Source: Spirochaetota bacterium (GTDB taxonomy: Bacteria; Spirochaetota; Spirochaetia; Treponematales; Treponemataceae). Taken from it: DNA of 64,000 nucleotides. Below the pieces are notes generated by a model that was not told where the DNA came from, did no database searches, and saw only the letters and a list, made by a program, of their open reading frames with translations. The stretch is from assembly GCA_023443865.1 (NCBI GenBank), contig JAEZST010000011.1:124001-188000 (forward strand). Reading direction: 5' to 3'. Positions within the stretch are counted from its first letter, which is position 1; every line of letters begins with the position of its first letter. Below, one piece after another: positions 8,919 through 17,117 of the stretch. The position numbers and the translations under genes were made by a program.

Positions 8919-10554
8919 CGTCCTGTATGAAAAATGCGATTCCCGCGACGAGGGAAAGGATCACCGCGCAGGCGCAGGCCTCCGAAAAGCGGTACGAACC
9001 CGCGAGGCGGAAAAGCAGCAGCGCGAGGTTCTCGTACCCCGGAAGCGAGAGCACCAGCGGAAGCGTCGCGTCCCCGGCGCTGATGGCGAAAACAAGCGCC
9101 GCGCCGGAAAGCGCGCCCCGCAGGGAAAGGGGCAGGAGGGTTCTGTAAAACCGGTCGAGCCTGCCGGAAGAAAGCAGGCGCGAGGCGTCGAGAATATCGG
9201 GGGGAACGCGTTCGAGGGCGCCCTGTATCTGGGTCCAGGCGAAGGGCCAGGAAAGGGAGGCTTGGGCGACAACCAGGGTGAGCCAATGGCCCCGGGGCGA
9301 AAGCAGGTTCCACCCGAAACCGAGCATGACCGGGGATACGGCCAAGGGGACGAGGGGCGCGAGGCGCGATAGGGCCCCGCTACCGGGAGAACGCCCCGCG
9401 TAGGTGATAAACGCGAAAGAGAGCGCCGCGGCGACCGAGAGGGCCGCGGTAGCGATGCCGGTACCGACCGTGGCGGCCAGGGCCGGCAGCAGGTTCGAGC
9501 CGCCCAGAATCGATTTCCACGCGGCAAGGCCGAACGTCAGGGAGCCGCCGTACCGGGCCCCCGACGCGCTCACCGCGAGGGATCTGAGGGGAATGGAGGC
9601 GAGCGGACCTACGAAAAAAACGAGAATTCCGCCGAGAAAGAGCGCCGCGGCGCCCCGCTCGCGCAAACCGCGGACCGGTTTTCGGGCGCGGAGGGTATCG
9701 CGGGAGGAAATGCCCCTGCCCAAGCCGCGCTGGAGCCGGGCATGGAAGGCGATTACCGCCACCGCGGCGACGGTCTCGATTAGGGCGATGAGCGAGGCTC
9801 CCCTAAAATCGAGCCGACTCCGGGCCGCCTGATACAGCTCAACCTCCAAGGTGGTTCCGCCGACCCCGCCGAAGAGGAGCACGATCACGAAACTAAAAAA
9901 GCAGTACAGGAACACGAGGGCCGAACCCGAAAGCAGCGGCCTCGCCAGGGCCGGAAGCGTTACCGTCCGGAATACCCGGACCGGTTTCGCCCCGAGCAGC
10001 AGCGCCGCCTCTTCCTGGTCGGCGGGCAGGCGCTCCCACACACGGGAAACGGTACGCATGATGACGGGAAAATCGTAAAGCCCATGGGCGATGACCACGC
10101 CGGTCATGGAGTAGAGGAACGAGAGCGGCGGTTCCTTCAGGCCGAATGCCGACATCAGGCCGTAGTTAAGCCAGCCCTGCCGTCCGAAATACAGCACGAA
10201 GGCCAGGGCGATGATCATGGGCGGAACGCACAGGGGAACCGCGGAAAGGGCAAGCAGGAATCGCCTGCCGGGAAAGTCGCGCCGGGCAACGAAAAAGGCG
10301 GCGGGAAAGCCGATGGCCACGGCGAGAAGGGTCGAAAAGAACGCCTCCAGGAAGGTAAAGCGGAGGGCGGAGAAAAGGCGGGCGAACCGGAGCGCCGAAG
10401 CGCCCGCGCCCTCGGCGCCGGTACCCGCCGCGGCGAAAAGGGCCACCGCGACGGGAGCGAGAAATCCCGCGGAGACCGCGAAGAGCGAAACGGGACCGAT
10501 CACTGATCCCGCGTAGCCCGCCGATGAAATCGGTCCCTTGCGGAATAGACTCAT
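8899..10554 (-). CDS. thiP: Thiamine ABC transporter permease, two fused membrane domains
   Basis: 551 residues starting MSLFRKG at ATG 10554, which overlaps the thiB stop (ATGA). There are about 12 hydrophobic segments in two binding-protein-dependent permease halves. EAA-like loops can be seen near EEAALLLGAKPVRVFRTVTLPALARPL in the first half and DILDASRLLSSGRLDRFYRTLLPLSLRG in the second. The fused architecture and ~540-residue size match ThiP and the iron-type FbpB family; the ThiB partner decides for thiamine. A frame extending to 10938 is open but overlaps thiB and has no membrane character. Confidence 0.85.
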   Translation of the reverse strand: MSLFRKGPISSAGYAGSVIGPVSLFAVSAGFLAPVAVALFAAAGTGAEGAGASALRFARLFSALRFTFLEAFFSTLLAVAIGFPAAFFVARRDFPGRRFLLALSAVPLCVPPMIIALAFVLYFGRQGWLNYGLMSAFGLKEPPLSFLYSMTGVVIAHGLYDFPVIMRTVSRVWERLPADQEEAALLLGAKPVRVFRTVTLPALARPLLSGSALVFLYCFFSFVIVLLFGGVGGTTLEVELYQAARSRLDFRGASLIALIETVAAVAVIAFHARLQRGLGRGISSRDTLRARKPVRGLRERGAAALFLGGILVFFVGPLASIPLRSLAVSASGARYGGSLTFGLAAWKSILGGSNLLPALAATVGTGIATAALSVAAALSFAFITYAGRSPGSGALSRLAPLVPLAVSPVMLGFGWNLLSPRGHWLTLVVAQASLSWPFAWTQIQGALERVPPDILDASRLLSSGRLDRFYRTLLPLSLRGALSGAALVFAISAGDATLPLVLSLPGYENLALLLFRLAGSYRFSEACACAVILSLVAGIAFFIQDGDTRER

Positions 10555-11573
10555 TTCGAGAGGATGGTGACGACGGTATCCACCGCGGCGGACACCTCGC
10601 CGGAGGGTATCGAGAGGGTTTTCGGGGCCTTGGGCGCCGCCGCGTAACTCGCGGGCAAGGAGACGGAAGCCGAAACGGGGTACATGAACTGGGTCAGGGG
10701 AAGGACCTCCTGGGCCTCGTCGGTCAGCATGAAGTCGATGAAGGCCTTGGCCCCCGCGGGGTTTTTGGCGCCCTTGGCGAGGCCCAGCCCCTCGATCTGC
10801 GAAACGTGGCCCTCGCCGAAAATAAGCGCGCGGTACCGGTCGGTTCCCTCGAACTCTACGTGATAGGCGGGGCTCGTGGTATAGCTTATGACCAGCGGCG
10901 CCTCGCCCGAGGTAAACAGCGAATATCCCGCGTCCCATCCCGGGGCGACGGTCAATACGTTGGGCCTAAGCCGCGACCAGTAATCGGGCCACGCCTTCCC
11001 GAAGGCCGCCATGGTCCAGGCGAGAAAACCGGTCCCCGGGGTGCTCGTGCGCGGGTCCATCAAGATAATCTTTTTCGCGAACCGGGGATCGGCCAGCTCG
11101 GCGAGGCTCTTCGGCGGCTCTATGCCCGATTGGGTATCGAAAATCATCGCGAACTGGCCCCAGTCGTAAGGGGTAAGCAGCCAGTCGTCGGCCAATCGCA
11201 GGTCCGCGGGAACGGCCGCGGCCCCGGCGGGCGTATACGCCTCGAGAATGCCCGCCTTTCGCGCCGCGTCGATCAGATTGTTGTCCAAACCGACCAAAAC
11301 GTCCGCCCGTGGCGATTTCTTTTCCAGGACCGCCCTGGAAAGCACCTGACCGGCGTCGCCGCAGGAAACGAGATTCACGGTATACCCGGTCCTTTCGGAA
11401 AACCGCTTGATAAGCTCGGGCCCGGGGCCCCACTCCGCGGTGAAGGAATCGTAGGCATACACGGTGATCTCCCTCGACGCGGAAGACGCGTCGGCAGAGC
11501 CCTTCGCCGCGAGGGTCCCCGCCGCGGCAATCAATGAGAAAAAGAAAAAGAAGGTGAAAATACGCGTTTTCAT
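10551..11573 (-). CDS. thiB: Thiamine/TPP-binding periplasmic protein
   Basis: 340 residues with an N-terminal signal peptide rich in Phe (residues 1-~23). The mature part follows TbpA/ThiB closely: ITVYAYDSFTAEWGPGPEL, ADVLVGLDNNLIDAA, LMDPRTSTPGTGFLAW and LVISYTTSPAYHVEFE, the last two lining the thiamine pocket in the E. coli protein. ATG 11573 directly follows the TPP riboswitch, whose conserved 3' strand supplies the Shine-Dalgarno sequence GGAGG. The longer upstream frame runs through the riboswitch and is not coding. It captures thiamine or its phosphates for ThiP/ThiQ; no thiamine biosynthesis genes are present in the window. Confidence 0.92.
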   Translation of the reverse strand: MKTRIFTFFFFFSLIAAAGTLAAKGSADASSASREITVYAYDSFTAEWGPGPELIKRFSERTGYTVNLVSCGDAGQVLSRAVLEKKSPRADVLVGLDNNLIDAARKAGILEAYTPAGAAAVPADLRLADDWLLTPYDWGQFAMIFDTQSGIEPPKSLAELADPRFAKKIILMDPRTSTPGTGFLAWTMAAFGKAWPDYWSRLRPNVLTVAPGWDAGYSLFTSGEAPLVISYTTSPAYHVEFEGTDRYRALIFGEGHVSQIEGLGLAKGAKNPAGAKAFIDFMLTDEAQEVLPLTQFMYPVSASVSLPASYAAAPKAPKTLSIPSGEVSAAVDTVVTILSK

Positions 11574-11699
11574 CGCTCCCTCCGCCGGTATTACCCGGAT
11601 ACAGGTTGGCCGGCCGCTCGGGGCCGGCGCGTAAGGGTATGATCTCAGACCAAGCCGAAGCGACGCGAAGCGGCGATTCGGCCAGGACACCCCTGGCAC
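11574..11699 (-). ncRNA. TPP (THI element) riboswitch
   Basis: Read on the minus strand, the region contains all conserved blocks of the thiamine pyrophosphate riboswitch in order. These are CAGGGGTG, GTCTGAGA followed by TACCCTT, AACCTG, GGGTAATACCGGCG and GGAGGGA. Between the TACCCTT and AACCTG blocks there is an extra GC-rich hairpin (GCCGGCC/GGCCGGC). The 3' block GGAGGGAGCG runs straight into ATG 11573, so the thiB Shine-Dalgarno lies inside the ligand-stabilised fold. No terminator hairpin with a U-tract is seen. Control is therefore inferred to be translational: TPP binding hides the ribosome site. Confidence 0.93.
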
Positions 11700-11726
11700 G
11701 GACATCCTAGCGAAGGCGGGAGAAAA

Positions 11727-11763
11727 TTGCAAGTTATGCCGGATTGGGTATATAATCGCCGCC
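11727..11763 (+). promoter_or_regulatory. Leaderless promoter of the PfkB kinase gene
   Basis: TTGCAA (11727-11732), 18-nt spacer, TATAAT (11751-11756), then 7 nt to ATG 11764. No Shine-Dalgarno can fit between, so transcription is predicted to begin at or within one base of the start codon. Confidence 0.65.
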
Positions 11764-12717
11764 ATGAACACTACCCGCGAAAAAAAGGCGGTCCGCAGGG
11801 TCCTCTGCGTCGGCTGCGCCTCCGTGGACATCAAGGCATTCAGCTTTCAGGAAGACGTGCAAAACGCCTACCGCGAGGGCACTATCGACCTGGTAGCCGG
11901 CGGCGTCGCCCGTGGCATGGCCCGCAACCTCAAACAACTCGGCTTCGAGGTATCAATCGCCTCGGTCATCGGGCAGGATATTTTCGGCGAATTTCTCCGG
12001 AAGGACCTTTCCGGCGCCGGGGTCAATACGGAACTCCTCCGAACGAGCAAAACGTCGTCAACCGCCCTCTTCTCGGTCATGGCCGCCAAGGGGGCCGGAT
12101 CGTCCTGCGTTTACGCCAACGGCGTGTTGCAGGAGATCGCCGTGGACCGGGATTTCACCGACTTTATGGAACGGGAAAAAATAGATACCGTCGTGCTGGA
12201 CTCGAACGTTTCGCCCTCCGTCATGGAGCGGCTCTATGCCCTTCGGGCGGCTAACGCGCGGACCCGGCCGCTGTTTATCTTCCAGAACGCCACGTCGCCC
12301 GACATCGCCAAAAAATCACTCCCCTGGGCCACCCAAATCGATCTATTCGCCGCGAATGAATTCGAGGCGGCGGCCATTCTCGGCGAGACCGCCGAGCCCG
12401 ACGAGGCTACCGCGGATAAATTCCGCGCGCTGGGCTTCGCGAATTGCATCCTGACGTTCGGCGAACGCGGGGTTCTCGTGGCGCTGGGGAATAAAACCTG
12501 GATCGAGCCCGCGTACAAGCCCGCGGTGGTCGTAGACACCATCGGCGCCGGAGACGCCTTCGCCGCGGGTTTCCTCTACGGGTATCTCGGGGAAAAGCCG
12601 GAAAAAACCTGCATCCGCTTCGGCCTCGCCTCCGCCCGGGAAACGATCGCCACCCGGGATACGGTATGCAGCGTGCTCACGGCGGAATACCTGGAAGGCT
12701 TCCACCTCGGAGACTAA
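11764..12717 (+). CDS. PfkB-family carbohydrate/nucleoside kinase
   Basis: 317 residues. PfkB signatures are GGVARGMARNLKQLG (substrate-side Gly-Gly motif, about residue 47) and VVDTIGAGDAFAAGFLYGYL (catalytic Asp and anion hole, about residue 258). The GGVARxxARNL form and NxxEAAAILG segment resemble pseudouridine or ribokinase-like members more than phosphofructokinases, but the substrate cannot be fixed and no glycosidase partner is adjacent. The start is set by a leaderless promoter. It is divergent from thiB, convergent with the TIGR02757 gene, and appears monocistronic. Confidence 0.8.
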   Translation: MNTTREKKAVRRVLCVGCASVDIKAFSFQEDVQNAYREGTIDLVAGGVARGMARNLKQLGFEVSIASVIGQDIFGEFLRKDLSGAGVNTELLRTSKTSSTALFSVMAAKGAGSSCVYANGVLQEIAVDRDFTDFMEREKIDTVVLDSNVSPSVMERLYALRAANARTRPLFIFQNATSPDIAKKSLPWATQIDLFAANEFEAAAILGETAEPDEATADKFRALGFANCILTFGERGVLVALGNKTWIEPAYKPAVVVDTIGAGDAFAAGFLYGYLGEKPEKTCIRFGLASARETIATRDTVCSVLTAEYLEGFHLGD

Positions 12718-12733
12718 GGGGTCCGCCGGCCCG

Positions 12734-13624
12734 CTAGCGAAACCAATCGGAGCGGTCCAGATCGGGCCTGATTCCCGGCCTGGTCAGGGCGAAATCGTAG
12801 CGTAAGGGGTCATCGGGAGAGATGGCCCGAAAACGCCCGGTCACTTCGAGGGCCGTCGCGAGATTCACGGGAGCGCCTTCCCCGATGAACCCCAGCCGAC
12901 GGGCAACCCAGCTCATATGCGTATCCATGGGCTGAACCAAAAAAGGAGCGAGCGCAGGGTCCCATCCGCCGGGATCTACCCCGTCCTTTCTGACGAGCCA
13001 GCGCAGCATGAGGAAGGGACGCTTGCACGCCGACCCGCCGGACGGCGCGGGGAGCAGGTTTTTCGCGAAAGGGACCCCCCTCGCCGTTTCTCCCGCCAAG
13101 GCGTCCGGCGCAGGGGCGAAATCTCCGGCCCCGCCGGCCCGCTCCCGTATCTCCCGAACGAACCGCCCCAGGGCCGGCGCCACCGTGATCGGTTTACCCA
13201 CCGGCTCGGCGGCGGCGTGCGCCATCGAATCCCGGAAAAACGCTGAAAACGCCGCCCCGAGGCTTCCGTATTCGCGCAGGAGCGCTCCGGCCCCGAAAAG
13301 GAGGGCCGCGAGGTCGGAACCGGAAAAGAATCGGTACCGAAACCCGGAAAGCCGGTTTTCCAAACCGCACCTATCCGCCCCGTCCAAAACCGCCCTCGGC
13401 GAGCCGTCCATCCGGTTCATGACCTCCCGAACCGCGCCGACGATCAAGCCCGCCCGGCCTACCGCCAGCGCCGAGGCAACGAGGGCGGCGATTTCGCGAT
13501 CTCGCGCCTCGCCATACTCCCTCACGACCTCCAAAGGATCGGGAGGAACGTACTCGCCCCGGTTGAACCGATCGTACATCCCCTCTAAAAAAAGGCGTAA
13601 AGCCTCCGGCTTCATCGTTTTCAC
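12734..13624 (-). CDS. TIGR02757/DUF2400 family protein
   Basis: 296 residues. The sequence RFNRGEYVPPDPLEVVREYGEARDREIAALVASALAVGRAGLIVGAVREVMNRM, read in pieces, matches the N terminus of the TIGR02757 family. KRPFLMLRWLVRKDGVDPGGWD and the C-terminal DPLRYDFALTRPGI are its other hallmarks. The biochemical function is unestablished; the helical fold resembles base-excision glycosylases of the HhH class, by inference only. GTG 13624 is chosen because a TTGTCA-18-TATAGT promoter ends 6 nt before it. Upstream ATG 13639 would lie within that promoter, and ATG 13615 is an internal alternative. It shares a divergent promoter region with the TrmB-type regulator. Confidence 0.8.
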   Translation of the reverse strand: MKTMKPEALRLFLEGMYDRFNRGEYVPPDPLEVVREYGEARDREIAALVASALAVGRAGLIVGAVREVMNRMDGSPRAVLDGADRCGLENRLSGFRYRFFSGSDLAALLFGAGALLREYGSLGAAFSAFFRDSMAHAAAEPVGKPITVAPALGRFVREIRERAGGAGDFAPAPDALAGETARGVPFAKNLLPAPSGGSACKRPFLMLRWLVRKDGVDPGGWDPALAPFLVQPMDTHMSWVARRLGFIGEGAPVNLATALEVTGRFRAISPDDPLRYDFALTRPGIRPDLDRSDWFR

Positions 13625-13688
13625 GGCCCCACTATACATCGTTCTCCGTACTCTTGACAAAACCCTCGGCGATGCTATAGTAACTACC
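13625..13688. promoter_or_regulatory. Compact bidirectional leaderless promoter with shared -35 heptamer
   Basis: The 64 bp between GTG 13624 (-) and ATG 13689 (+) hold two promoters. Plus: TTGACA (13654-13659), 16-nt spacer, TATAGT (13676-13681), 7 nt, ATG. Minus: TTGTCA (complement of 13655-13660), 18-nt spacer, TATAGT (complement of 13631-13636), 6 nt, GTG. The two -35 hexamers overlap within TTGACAA (13654-13660), so RNA polymerase should not occupy both at once. Neither gene has a Shine-Dalgarno sequence. Confidence 0.75.
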
Positions 13689-13698
13689 ATGGTAGTTA
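13681..13698. promoter_or_regulatory. Perfect 18-bp palindrome over the TrmB-type regulator start
   Basis: TAACTACCATGGTAGTTA is a perfect inverted repeat centred on the start codon of the regulator and touching the last base of its -10 box. Position and symmetry fit an autoregulatory operator for the encoded winged-helix protein. That role is an inference. Confidence 0.6.
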
Positions 13699-14522
13699 AT
13701 ACTATTGAACGGCTCAGGGAACTGGGCTTTACCGATTATGAAGCCCGGGTCTATGTCGCGCTCATAACGAAAAACCCCGCCACGGCATACGAAATCGGAA
13801 AGGCCGCGGGAGTACCCACGTCGAAAATCTACGAGGTACTCGGCCGCCTTTCGGAAAAAGGCCTCGTCATGGAGCTGTCGGAAAGCGGAAAGAAGCGCTA
13901 CGTACCCCGCGAGCCCGACGAGTTCATGGAATCCTACCGAAGCAGGATGGATAGCACCCTCGACCGTCTTTCCGCCGATTTTTCCCGGCTTCGGGGCGAG
14001 ACCAACGTCAGCTACGTATGGAACCTGTCCGACCGGGAGGAATTCCTCGATCAGGCCGAACGGATGATCGCCGGCGCGAAAACCGCGTTGCTGATATCCG
14101 CCTGGGGCGACGAGGTGAAAGCCCTCGCGGGATCGCTATCCGAACGGGAAGGCAAGGTACCCATGGCCCTAGTGCATTTCGGGCCCCCGACGGTCACGTT
14201 CGCCCAGACGTACGAGCATCCCATAGCGGACACCCTGTACGCGGAACGCGGGGGCCGCGGCTTTTCGCTGGTCGCCGACGGCCGCGTTGCCCTGGTCGCC
14301 ACCTTTTTCGAGGACGGGCACGTCGAGGGCGCGTGGAGCAAAAACCCCGGCTTCGTGCTTTTGGCCGAAGACTATATCAAGCACGACATATACATCATGA
14401 AAATAGTCAGGCGATTCAACGAAGAACTTGAGGGTAAGTTCGGTCCGGGATACGCGGCCTTGCGCGACGTGTTTCGGGACCGGGAAGCGCCGGCCGCGCT
14501 GCCGGAGAAGGAGAGAACATGA
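13689..14522 (+). CDS. TrmB-family transcriptional regulator
   Basis: 277 residues. The N-terminal winged helix reads IERLRELGFTDYEARVYVALI...AYEIGKAAGVPTSKIYEVLGRLSEKGLV (residues ~5-60), the standard TrmB HTH. A helical linker follows, then a C-terminal sensor domain with SYVWNLSDREEFLDQAERMIAGAKTALLISAWG, as in the TrmB effector-binding PLD-like domain. The start lies 7 nt after a TATAGT box and within an 18-bp palindrome, suggesting a leaderless, self-regulated mRNA. Its stop overlaps the aminotransferase start (ATGA). Coupling to IlvE suggests it senses a metabolite of amino-acid metabolism, though most studied TrmB proteins sense sugars. Confidence 0.82.
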   Translation: MVVNTIERLRELGFTDYEARVYVALITKNPATAYEIGKAAGVPTSKIYEVLGRLSEKGLVMELSESGKKRYVPREPDEFMESYRSRMDSTLDRLSADFSRLRGETNVSYVWNLSDREEFLDQAERMIAGAKTALLISAWGDEVKALAGSLSEREGKVPMALVHFGPPTVTFAQTYEHPIADTLYAERGGRGFSLVADGRVALVATFFEDGHVEGAWSKNPGFVLLAEDYIKHDIYIMKIVRRFNEELEGKFGPGYAALRDVFRDREAPAALPEKERT

Positions 14523-15376
14523 AAGTCTGGATTGACGGGAAGGTAATGGACGCCTCGGAGGCCAAAATCGGCGTGCTCGATCACGGTTTCCTTTACGGCG
14601 ACGGCGTATTCGAGGGCATTCGGGTCTACGACGGCACGGTATTCCGATTGAAGGACCATTTGGACCGCCTCTGGCGAAGCGCAAAGGCCCTGCTTATCGA
14701 CATTCCCCTCACCCCCAGTGCCATGACGGAGGCCCTGCTCGAAACGGTCGCCGCCCACGGCGCGAAAAACGCCTACGTGCGCCTCGTGGTGAGCCGCGGA
14801 ATCGGCGACCTCGGCCTAAACCCCGCGAGTTGCCCCAAGGCCGCCGTTATCGTCATCGTCGGCGACATTAGCATCTACCCCCCCGCCAATTACGAAACCG
14901 GCATTCCCCTCGTGACCGCGGCTTCCCGAAGGCTCGGTTTCGGGGGCTTCGACCCGGGCATAAAAAGCCTGAACTACGTAAACAACATACTCGCGAAAAT
15001 GGAGGCCAGGCAGGCGGGATGCCAGGAGGCCCTTCTTCTCAACGAGGCGGGTTTTATCGCCGAATGCACCGCCGACAATTTCTTCTTCGCCAAAAACGGT
15101 GTATTGATGACGCCGTCCGCGGACTGCGGCCTTCTCGCGGGAATCACGAGGCAGACCGTGCTTGAGCTCGCCGAAAGGCGGCGCGTCCCCGTAAGGGAAG
15201 GGCGCTTCACTCGCCTGGACGCCTGGACGGCCGACGAATGCTTCATGACCGGCACGGGCGCCGAAATAATGCCCATCACGTCCATAGACGGCCGGGTAAT
15301 GGCCTCCTGCCCCGGACCGCTAACCCGCCAGCTATTGGAAGATTTTCGCGCGTTCGCCGCCGGCTGGAAGGAATGA
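14519..15376 (+). CDS. ilvE: Branched-chain amino acid aminotransferase (class IV)
   Basis: 285 residues of fold-type IV PLP enzyme. FLYGDGVFEGIRVYDG (residues ~23-38), the catalytic-lysine region GIKSLNYVNNILAKMEA, EALLLNEAGFIAECTADNFFF and ECFMTGTGAEIMPI correspond to BCAT motifs. It interconverts leucine, isoleucine and valine with their 2-keto acids; D-amino-acid transaminase is the close alternative but lacks the GIRVYDG-type segment. It is translated by coupling from the TrmB-type regulator and is followed by a terminator shared with convergent rny. Confidence 0.88.
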   Translation: MKVWIDGKVMDASEAKIGVLDHGFLYGDGVFEGIRVYDGTVFRLKDHLDRLWRSAKALLIDIPLTPSAMTEALLETVAAHGAKNAYVRLVVSRGIGDLGLNPASCPKAAVIVIVGDISIYPPANYETGIPLVTAASRRLGFGGFDPGIKSLNYVNNILAKMEARQAGCQEALLLNEAGFIAECTADNFFFAKNGVLMTPSADCGLLAGITRQTVLELAERRRVPVREGRFTRLDAWTADECFMTGTGAEIMPITSIDGRVMASCPGPLTRQLLEDFRAFAAGWKE

Positions 15377-15409
15377 ATGGCCCGTCCGGAACCTTCACCC
15401 CGGACGAAG

Positions 15410-15455
15410 AAAAAAAAAAAAGGCCCGAAGAAGCGTCGCTCCCTCGGGCTTTTTC
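15410..15455. terminator. Bidirectional intrinsic terminator between ilvE and rny
   Basis: GCCCGA (15423-15428) pairs with TCGGGC (15444-15449) across a 15-nt loop. An A-run precedes it and TTTTT follows, so U-tracts are present in both directions. Confidence 0.8.
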
Positions 15456-15480
15456 GCGCTAAGCGCGGGCGGCGAATGCC

Positions 15481-17007
15481 TTACCGCGCGTATTCGACGA
15501 TTCGCGTTTCCCTGATCAGGGTCACGCGGATTCGGCCGGGATATCGCAGATCGCTCTCGATCTTCTTGGCGATTTCCCTGCCGAGTTCCTTCACTTCCGC
15601 GTCGGCGATCCGCTCGTTGTTCACGAGAACGCGAAGCTCGCGGCCGGCCTGGATGGCGTAGGCCTTCTCCACTCCCTGGAAGCTTTCCGCGATGCTCTCG
15701 AGGTTCTCGAGGCGCTTCACGTAATTGTCCAGGGTCTCGCGCCGGGCGCCCGGCCGGGCGGCGGAAATCGCGTCGGCGATCTGAACCAGCACCGATTCGA
15801 TGCAAGACGGTTCCACGTCGCCGTGGTGGCTTCCTATCGCGTTGATAACCCGCGGGTCCTCGTTCATCTTCCGCGCCATGTCGATACCGACCTCGGCGTG
15901 GTTCTGGTCCGAATCGTTCTCCGCGCCCTTTCCGATATCGTGGAGGAGGGCGCCGCGCTTGGCGATCTCGCGGTTTGCCCCGACTTCGGCGGCGAGCATT
16001 CCGGCGATCATGGCCACTTCCTTCGAGTGATACAGCACGTTCTGGCCGTAACTCGTCCGGAAATAGAGCCGACCCAGGGCGCGAACCCCTTCCTGGCTCA
16101 TGTTGTGGATTCCCAAATCGAAGAGAACCTTCTCGCCCTCTTCGTAAATCTTCTGGGAGATCTCGCGGGTTACCTTCTGAACGATTTCCTCGATTCTGGC
16201 GGGATGAATGCGTCCGTCCAGAATCAGGCGCTCGAGGGATACCTTGGCGATTTCCTTGCGCACGGGATCGAAGCAGGATATTACCACCGCTTCGGGCGTA
16301 TCGTCGATAATCACGTCCACGCCGGTCAGGGTCTCGAGGGTACGGATGTTCCGGCCCTCGCGCCCGATGATTCGGCCCTTCATTTCGTCGCTCGGCAAGC
16401 TCACGGTAGCGACGGTAATGTCGCTGGTCGTCTCGGTCGCGATCCTTTGGATGGTCGTAACGAGAATATCCCGGGCCTTTTTGTCCGACGCGAGTTGTGC
16501 TTCCTGTTCGATTTTGTTGAGTAACCCCTGGGCGTCATGGCGGGCCTCGTTCTCGAGGTCCTTGATGATCAGGCTCTTAGCCTCTTCGGCGGTCAGGCCG
16601 GAGATGCGCTCAAGCTCAAGCCGATAACGCTCTTCCTCGCCGAGAAGGAACTTCTCGCGATCCGCGATCGCCTTGGCCTGCTCGGCAAATTGCTGCTCGG
16701 TTTTGTCCATGGACTCGCCGCGCTTGTCGAGGGCTTCCTCTTTTTGCGTCAAACGACGCTCGTAACGCTGAAGCTCGCTTCGGCGTTCGCGATTTTCCCG
16801 CTCCTGCTGGTTTCTTTCTCGAATTAGCTGTTCTTTTGCCTCTAGAAGAATTTCCTTCTTTTGAGCTTCTGCTTCTTTAATAGCATCCTGTTTTACACGT
16901 TCCGCTCTCTGTTCAGATGCAGATAGTTGAAATCTGGCGTACAGCCAGCGAATAGTCCATCCAAGAAATAAACCGGCAGCAGGCAGGACTACATACAACG
17001 CATTCAT
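15481..17007 (-). CDS. rny: Ribonuclease Y
   Basis: 508 residues from ATG 17007, which has the Shine-Dalgarno AAGGAG 8 nt upstream. Order of parts: N-terminal membrane anchor (VVLPAAGLFLGWTIRWLYARF), a long charged coiled coil (~30-200), a KH domain with GRIIGREGRNIRTLETLTGVDVIIDD, and an HD domain with YHSKEVAMIAGMLAAEVG and LLHDIGKG (metal-binding HD), ending in the Rny C domain. It is the membrane-bound endoribonuclease that initiates mRNA decay. A YmdB-like gene, often adjacent to rny, is present here but 6 kb away. Confidence 0.96.
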   Translation of the reverse strand: MNALYVVLPAAGLFLGWTIRWLYARFQLSASEQRAERVKQDAIKEAEAQKKEILLEAKEQLIRERNQQERENRERRSELQRYERRLTQKEEALDKRGESMDKTEQQFAEQAKAIADREKFLLGEEERYRLELERISGLTAEEAKSLIIKDLENEARHDAQGLLNKIEQEAQLASDKKARDILVTTIQRIATETTSDITVATVSLPSDEMKGRIIGREGRNIRTLETLTGVDVIIDDTPEAVVISCFDPVRKEIAKVSLERLILDGRIHPARIEEIVQKVTREISQKIYEEGEKVLFDLGIHNMSQEGVRALGRLYFRTSYGQNVLYHSKEVAMIAGMLAAEVGANREIAKRGALLHDIGKGAENDSDQNHAEVGIDMARKMNEDPRVINAIGSHHGDVEPSCIESVLVQIADAISAARPGARRETLDNYVKRLENLESIAESFQGVEKAYAIQAGRELRVLVNNERIADAEVKELGREIAKKIESDLRYPGRIRVTLIRETRIVEYAR

Positions 17008-17044
17008 TTGTATGCTCCTTCCGTTTAAGTTGCTGTCAACTTCT

Positions 17045-17073
17045 ACAATATCGTTAAAAAAGGGGGATGTCAA
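17045..17073 (-). promoter_or_regulatory. rny promoter
   Basis: TTGACA (complement of 17068-17073), 17-nt spacer, TATTGT (complement of 17045-17050). The ~30-nt leader contains a small hairpin (AAGTTG/CAACTT) before the Shine-Dalgarno. Confidence 0.65.
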
Positions 17074-17117
17074 GAAAAAGCTTTTGAGGGCAAGGAACTG
17101 TCAACGGAGAAAGGAGG

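Noticed and set aside
10555..10938. N-terminal extension of the thiP frame
   Set aside because: It overlaps thiB codons with no membrane segment; the ATGA overlap at 10551-10554 gives the natural start.
11574..11834. N-terminal extension of the thiB frame
   Set aside because: It runs through the TPP riboswitch and the promoter of the divergent kinase gene.
13008..13688. Upstream extension of the TrmB-regulator frame (504 residues in all)
   Set aside because: The extra part is antisense to the TIGR02757 gene; promoter and winged-helix alignment set the start at 13689.
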